A program made the position numbers and the translations under genes. Source: JAWOGN01 sp046496815 (lineage in GTDB: Bacteria > Desulfobacterota > DSM-4660 > Desulfatiglandales > Desulfatiglandaceae). From it: DNA of 20,087 nucleotides. This document shows, piece after piece, positions 16,259 through 20,087 of this stretch. Position 1 is the stretch's first letter. Each line of letters opens with the position of its first letter. The stretch spans positions 1 through 20,087 of the forward strand of contig JAWOGN010000199.1 in the NCBI GenBank assembly GCA_046496815.1. Reading direction: 5' to 3'. The notes under the pieces were generated by a model. That model searched no databases. It was not told the origin of the DNA and saw only the letters and a list, made by a program, of their open reading frames with translations.

Positions 16259-17536
16259 TCAGAATGGCCGAATCACATCGATGCCTGCCATGTAGTCTTT
16301 GAGGGCATCCGGGATAGATACGCTGCCGTCTGCATGCTGATAATTTTCGAGAATGGCCACCAGGGTCCTGCCCACAGCGAGTCCGGATCCATTCAAGGTG
16401 TTTACCAGATCCGTCCCGCTGTTTCCATTCCTTTTGAACCGTATGCCCGCGCGCCTGGCCTGAAAATCATCGAAGTTGCTGCAGGACGAAATCTCTCTGT
16501 AGAGGCTCTGACCCGGAAGCCACACTTCCAAATCGTATGTTTTTGCCGCGGAAAAACCCAAATCCCCGGTACAGAGGGAAACAACCCGATACGGGAGCTT
16601 CAGGCGCTTCAGGATTTCTTCGGCGTCATTCGTGAGCTTCTCCAGTTCTTCGTAGGACGTCTCCGGTGTTGTGAATTTCACGAGCTCCACCTTGTTGAAC
16701 TGGTGCTGACGAATGAGGCCGCGGGTGTCTTTTCCGTACGATCCCGCTTCTGATCGAAAACAGGGCGTGTAGGCGACATAATAAATCGGCAGATCCATCT
16801 CAGGCAGGATCTCATCCCGGTGGATGTTCGTAACGGGCACTTCCGCCGTGGGAATCAAATAATAGTCCCAATCTTCGATCTTAAAGAGATCCGCCTTGAA
16901 CTTGGGTAACTGGCCGGTGCCCGTCATGGACGCGGAATTCACCATGAAAGGCGGCAGAACCTCGGTATAGCCATGTTCGTTCGTATGGATATCCAGCATG
17001 AAGTTAATCAGCGCCCTCTCAAGTTTTGCTCCAAGTCCCCGGTAAAGCGCAAATCTGGCCCCGGCAAGTTTGGCGGCCCGGGCGAAATCGAGGATGCCCA
17101 GACCCTCTCCGATCTCCCAGTGAGAGCGTGGTTCAAAACCCATTTTGGGGATGTCTCCCCACTCCCGGATGACGGGGTTATCCCTCTCATTTTCGCCGAC
17201 GACAACCGATTCATGGGGCATGTTGGGTATCACCATGAGCAGGTCGTTCAATTGCGTCACAAGCTGTGAAAGATCCTTTTCTTTGTCCTTAATGTCCGAT
17301 GAAACACGCTTCATTTCCAGGATTACCGCAGATGCATCCGCCCCTCTCTTTTTCATGACGGCAATCTCTTCGCTCACCGTGTTGCGACGGTGACGAAGTT
17401 CCTCCAGGACCGTGAGCCTTTCTCTTCGTGCCTGATCCCATATCTCGAATTGAGACAGGTCCAGGTCATAGCCCCTGTGTTTGATCATTTCCCGGACGGC
17501 ACCTAGGTTCGTTCTTGCAAATTTAAGATCCAGCAT
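16259..17536 (-). CDS. serS: Seryl-tRNA synthetase
   Basis: SerRS charges tRNA-Ser and also tRNA-Sec with serine, so it supplies the precursor of the selenocysteine used in the four selenoproteins of this window. The 425-residue length is standard for the bacterial enzyme. N-terminal long coiled-coil arm at about 30-105, class II motif 2 FRSEAGSYGKDTRGLIRQHQ (260-279), and motif 3 GSGLAVGR (383-390) followed by ENYQ are present. GGGAGA lies before ATG 17536. First gene of a minus-strand run with the PBP gene and glmS; its leader carries an inverted repeat, and a promoter candidate lies about 145-170 bases upstream. Confidence 0.98.
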   Translation of the reverse strand: MLDLKFARTNLGAVREMIKHRGYDLDLSQFEIWDQARRERLTVLEELRHRRNTVSEEIAVMKKRGADASAVILEMKRVSSDIKDKEKDLSQLVTQLNDLLMVIPNMPHESVVVGENERDNPVIREWGDIPKMGFEPRSHWEIGEGLGILDFARAAKLAGARFALYRGLGAKLERALINFMLDIHTNEHGYTEVLPPFMVNSASMTGTGQLPKFKADLFKIEDWDYYLIPTAEVPVTNIHRDEILPEMDLPIYYVAYTPCFRSEAGSYGKDTRGLIRQHQFNKVELVKFTTPETSYEELEKLTNDAEEILKRLKLPYRVVSLCTGDLGFSAAKTYDLEVWLPGQSLYREISSCSNFDDFQARRAGIRFKRNGNSGTDLVNTLNGSGLAVGRTLVAILENYQHADGSVSIPDALKDYMAGIDVIRPF

Positions 17537-17568
17537 TAATTTCTCCCATCTTGCCCCACATGCACATG

Positions 17569-17617
17569 AGATGGTGCGGATGAAGCATGTGTTTGCGGGA
17601 TTGCAAGGGCACCATCT
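17569..17617 (-). promoter_or_regulatory. Inverted repeat in the serS leader
   Basis: AGATGGTGC (17569-17577) and GCACCATCT (17609-17617) are perfect 9-bp complements separated by 31 bases; inside, TTGC (17593-17596) can pair with GCAA (17603-17606). In the serS transcript this would be a stem with an inner hairpin, 32-80 bases before the start codon. I see no T-box sequence and no T-run, so its role is open. Confidence 0.35.
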
Positions 17618-17680
17618 TCAGCGAAATTTTCTAACCGCGCGAGGCATTGGCATTCTCTGATGCAAATAAAATTTATCGAC

Positions 17681-17709
17681 TTATTACATAATACGACGAC
17701 AGTGGTCAA
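17681..17709 (-). promoter_or_regulatory. serS promoter candidate
   Basis: On the minus strand TTGACC (17709-17704) is followed after 17 bases by TAATAA (17686-17681). The -35 is good and the -10 only fair. The position, between the divergent serS and resB genes and upstream of the leader hairpin, fits a promoter for the serS-PBP-glmS run. Confidence 0.4.
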
Positions 17710-17721
17710 ATTTTTTGATAG

Positions 17722-19233
17722 ATGGTAGGGTTCTTGAAGCGGGTTTTTGATTGGAAGCCCCCACATCCGGGTTGCAAAGACTGCCCGCTTCTCTCACTGA
17801 ATCAACTTGCTATGACAACGACTCAATCAAAAGTGCACACGCAGGGGGTCTGGAGGTTTTTCAGTTCGGTCAAACTGACCTTCGTGCTGTTGGTGATTCT
17901 CGCCGTTGTGTCCATTCTGGGGACATTAATCCCTCAAATGCCGCAGCGTGAGAGTGTGGAGTTCGCCCAGAGGCTCAGCCCCGGTACTTTCCAGCTATTC
18001 AGCCTCTTGAACCTTTTTGATATGTACCATTCAGTCTGGTTTCGGCTGCTCATCGGGTTGCTTGCCCTGAATCTCATCATTTGTTCTCTCGATCGATTTC
18101 CCGCAACCTGGAAGCGATTCAGTGCCGCGCCTCGCGCGGACAGGAACAAGCCCTTTCAAGGCCTGTCTTCGGACCGGAGTTTTTTTATATCCGAAAGCAC
18201 GAAAGTCGGAGCGAGCCGGGTCGCTCATTTCCTTGCCGACACTTACAAAAAAGTGGCACGCGTCGATGCAGCCGATGGCGCATATTTTTTCGGAGAAAAG
18301 GGCCGATATGCACATTTTGGAGTTTATATCGTTCACTTAAGTGTTCTTATTATCCTGGTGGGAGGACTCGTCGGTTCTTTTTTCGGGTTTGAGGCATTTG
18401 TCCAGATTCTGGAGGGGGAAAAAGTTTCAACCGCTTTTATAAGAAATAAACGCATCCCTTTCGACCTTGGATTTGAAGTCCGGTGCGATAAATTTTTTGT
18501 CGACTTCTACGAAAGCGGAGCGCCGAAGGAATTCAGGTCTGATCTCACGTTCCTGCTGAACGGTCGGGCGGTAAAAACAGCCAGTGTCCGCGTGAACCAT
18601 CCGGTTGAATTCGAGGGCTTAACATTTCACCAGTCCACCTATGAATCCGTACCCGGTAAAAGGATTCACCTGAAAATATCCACGAAGCCCGGGCATGCCG
18701 AGAAAATCAATCTTGTCGTAGAACAAGGAAAACCGGTGCAGCTGCCGGGTGGCGAAGGACATTTCCAGGTGGCGGAAATGCGGATGATGGGCCCGGCCCC
18801 GGCTGCCTTAATTTCGATTCAACCCGGGCAAGGCAAGGAAACACGTTTTTGGATATTCAAAGACTATGAAACGGTGAAGCAGCGTCTTCCACCAGAAATG
18901 CTTCGGTCTCCGAAGTTCAACCCTGCCGCTTTTGAACCGTACAGGTTTTACCTGGACGGCGTGGAGACGGGCTACGCCACCGGGTTGCAGGTGAGCAGAG
19001 ATCCGGGGGTGCCGATTGTTTGGATCGGATGTTTTCTCATGATCGGCGGGTTCTTTGTCACTTTTTTCATGTCTCACAGACGGATTTGGGTGCGCGTTTC
19101 CAGTGATGGATCGGGAAGTAGAATCAGTGTCGCAGGAACCACGAGCAAAAATCCGGTGGGCCTCGAAAGGGAGCTTGGGCAACTGACCGCCGACATCAAG
19201 GCACGCTCCCACGGAACGGAGCAAAAGGCATGA
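17722..19233 (+). CDS. resB: ResB/Ccs1 cytochrome c biogenesis protein (system II)
   Basis: ResB works with CcsA in the membrane to carry haem across and attach it to apocytochrome c CXXCH motifs. The frame encodes up to 503 residues with the family layout: membrane spans at about 51-70 and 106-122, a third near 196-222 (YAHFGVYIVHLSVLIILVGG), a large periplasmic domain with VNHPVEFEGLTFHQSTYE, and a last span near the end (VPIVWIGCFLMIGGFFVTFF). The start is unsure: ATG 17722 gives an N-terminus with HPGCKDC, while ATG 17812 (residue 31) gives MTTTQSK and a more typical beginning; neither has a good Shine-Dalgarno. The stop overlaps ccsA by ATGA. A multihaem c-type cytochrome inventory is implied for the host. 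Confidence 0.9.
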   Translation: MVGFLKRVFDWKPPHPGCKDCPLLSLNQLAMTTTQSKVHTQGVWRFFSSVKLTFVLLVILAVVSILGTLIPQMPQRESVEFAQRLSPGTFQLFSLLNLFDMYHSVWFRLLIGLLALNLIICSLDRFPATWKRFSAAPRADRNKPFQGLSSDRSFFISESTKVGASRVAHFLADTYKKVARVDAADGAYFFGEKGRYAHFGVYIVHLSVLIILVGGLVGSFFGFEAFVQILEGEKVSTAFIRNKRIPFDLGFEVRCDKFFVDFYESGAPKEFRSDLTFLLNGRAVKTASVRVNHPVEFEGLTFHQSTYESVPGKRIHLKISTKPGHAEKINLVVEQGKPVQLPGGEGHFQVAEMRMMGPAPAALISIQPGQGKETRFWIFKDYETVKQRLPPEMLRSPKFNPAAFEPYRFYLDGVETGYATGLQVSRDPGVPIVWIGCFLMIGGFFVTFFMSHRRIWVRVSSDGSGSRISVAGTTSKNPVGLERELGQLTADIKARSHGTEQKA

Positions 19234-20072
19234 TAAATACCATAATCCTCAGCTACATCACGTTCGGCTACTTCGGCGCTTTCCTCTTCTACCTTCTTTT
19301 GATGTTCATGGGAAGGACCGTTTTTGGACGAATTGCCACCTTCGTCGCTATGTCGTCATTGGCCGCCCATTCCTTTGCCGTCATTCTCAGGTGGGTGGAA
19401 TCGTACCGACTTGGAATGGGACAACCCCCCTTCTCGAACCTTTATGAATCGTTGATATTCTTTGCATGGACCATTTCTTTTCTCTATCTCATCGTTGAAT
19501 GGCGCACAAAAAACAAGACCGCCGGCGCGTTCGTCCTGCCGCTGGCATTCCTGGCCATGGCCTACGCGTCGTTTTCTCCCAACATTACCAGCCGCATTCA
19601 GCCTTTGATTCCCGCACTCCAGAGCAACTGGCTGATCACCCACGTCATCACCTGCTTCTTTGCTTACGCGGCTTTCGGGCTCTCATTCGGCTTTAGTATC
19701 ATGTACTTCTTGAAGCGGTTGGACACGCAGACAAGTCACAGCAATTTCCTGAAGCGCATACCGAGGGCGGTGATCCTCGATGATCTGAATTATCAAATGG
19801 TTGCCATCGGCTTCCTCATGTTGACGCTGGGAATCATCACCGGGTCGGTTTGGGCTTCCAGCGCATGGGGGAGGTATTGGGGCTGGGATCCGAAAGAGAC
19901 CTGGTCTTTAATCACCTGGCTTGTTTATGCGGCGGTACTGCATTCGCGTATGGTCAGAGGCTGGAGTGGTAAAACGATTGCACTGATGTCCATCATCGGC
20001 TTTTTTTGTGTCCTGATTACATACTTCGGGGTCAATTACCTGGCCGGCCTTCACAGCTATGCAACCTCATAG
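19230..20072 (+). CDS. ccsA: CcsA-type haem-handling membrane protein (cytochrome c biogenesis system II)
   Basis: A 280-residue polytopic membrane protein, the partner of ResB in the system II cytochrome c synthase. The tryptophan-rich haem-handling motif WGRYWGWDPKETW (213-225) is intact. His47, His138, His238 and His275 lie in or next to membrane segments and are candidates for the conserved haem-ligating histidines of this family. The ATG overlaps the resB stop (ATGA), indicating coupled translation. The size matches bacterial CcsA, and the gene is complete within the window, 15 bases from its right edge. In some annotations the same protein is called CcsB. Confidence 0.93.
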   Translation: MINTIILSYITFGYFGAFLFYLLLMFMGRTVFGRIATFVAMSSLAAHSFAVILRWVESYRLGMGQPPFSNLYESLIFFAWTISFLYLIVEWRTKNKTAGAFVLPLAFLAMAYASFSPNITSRIQPLIPALQSNWLITHVITCFFAYAAFGLSFGFSIMYFLKRLDTQTSHSNFLKRIPRAVILDDLNYQMVAIGFLMLTLGIITGSVWASSAWGRYWGWDPKETWSLITWLVYAAVLHSRMVRGWSGKTIALMSIIGFFCVLITYFGVNYLAGLHSYATS

Positions 20073-20087
20073 CGGTACCTCATCAGC

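Noticed and set aside
1..20087. CRISPR arrays, tRNA or rRNA genes, insertion sequences
   Set aside because: I saw no regularly spaced direct repeats, no cloverleaf or rRNA signature and no transposase; the DnaC-like fragment has no IstA partner or terminal repeats.

Overview
The window reads as two unequal pieces. From about base 1060 to the end (19 kb) it looks like the chromosome of a strictly anaerobic Desulfobacterota (deltaproteobacterium)-type organism: it carries methylenetetrahydrofolate reductases of the Wood-Ljungdahl methyl branch (MetF, MetV), HdrA and MvhD electron-transfer subunits, heavy use of UGA-encoded selenocysteine, and a ResB/CcsA (system II) cytochrome c maturation pair. 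The first 1.05 kb is visibly GC-richer and encodes the 5' part of recA plus a decapitated DnaC-like ATPase, both on the minus strand, with a LexA-type box in the recA promoter. Their style reminds me of Chloroflexota (an impression, not a search). The DnaC-like reading frame breaks off abruptly at about 1053-1060, so this is either an assembly chimera or a genuine rearrangement breakpoint.

Layout: recA (partial, -) and its SOS-type promoter at 1-741; truncated DnaC-like ATPase (-) at 745-1059; a 480-base stretch with no gene but a strong hairpin; then a plus-strand operon at 1539-11397: metF-like gene 1, hdrA1, mvhD1, hdrA2, mvhD2, metV, metF2. A single-domain response regulator follows (with its own promoter candidate), then a protein of tandem ACT-like domains. 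On the minus strand lies a serS - transpeptidase (PBP) - glmS run (17536 down to 13029). Divergently from serS, resB and ccsA run to the right edge.

The centre of interest is the operon. Four of its genes (hdrA1, mvhD1, hdrA2, mvhD2) each contain exactly one in-frame UGA at a position where the family has a conserved Cys, with uninterrupted homology on both sides and a hairpin 14-15 nt behind the UGA as expected for bacterial SECIS elements. Conventional gene calling splits them into fragments. Read through, they are a 1009-aa HdrA, a 250-aa MvhD with an extra C-terminal domain, a 1008-aa HdrA and a 143-aa MvhD. The two MvhD paralogues align without gaps over the first 72 residues and carry their Sec at different cysteine positions (67 in one, 16 in the other).

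Functionally the cluster resembles the MetFV-HdrABC-MvhD methylene-THF reductase complex described in Moorella, proposed to bifurcate electrons. Here, however, hdrA-mvhD is duplicated, there are two divergent MetF proteins but one MetV, and no hdrB, hdrC, hydrogenase or NADH-module gene lies in the operon. How electrons enter or leave the complex is therefore the open question of the window.
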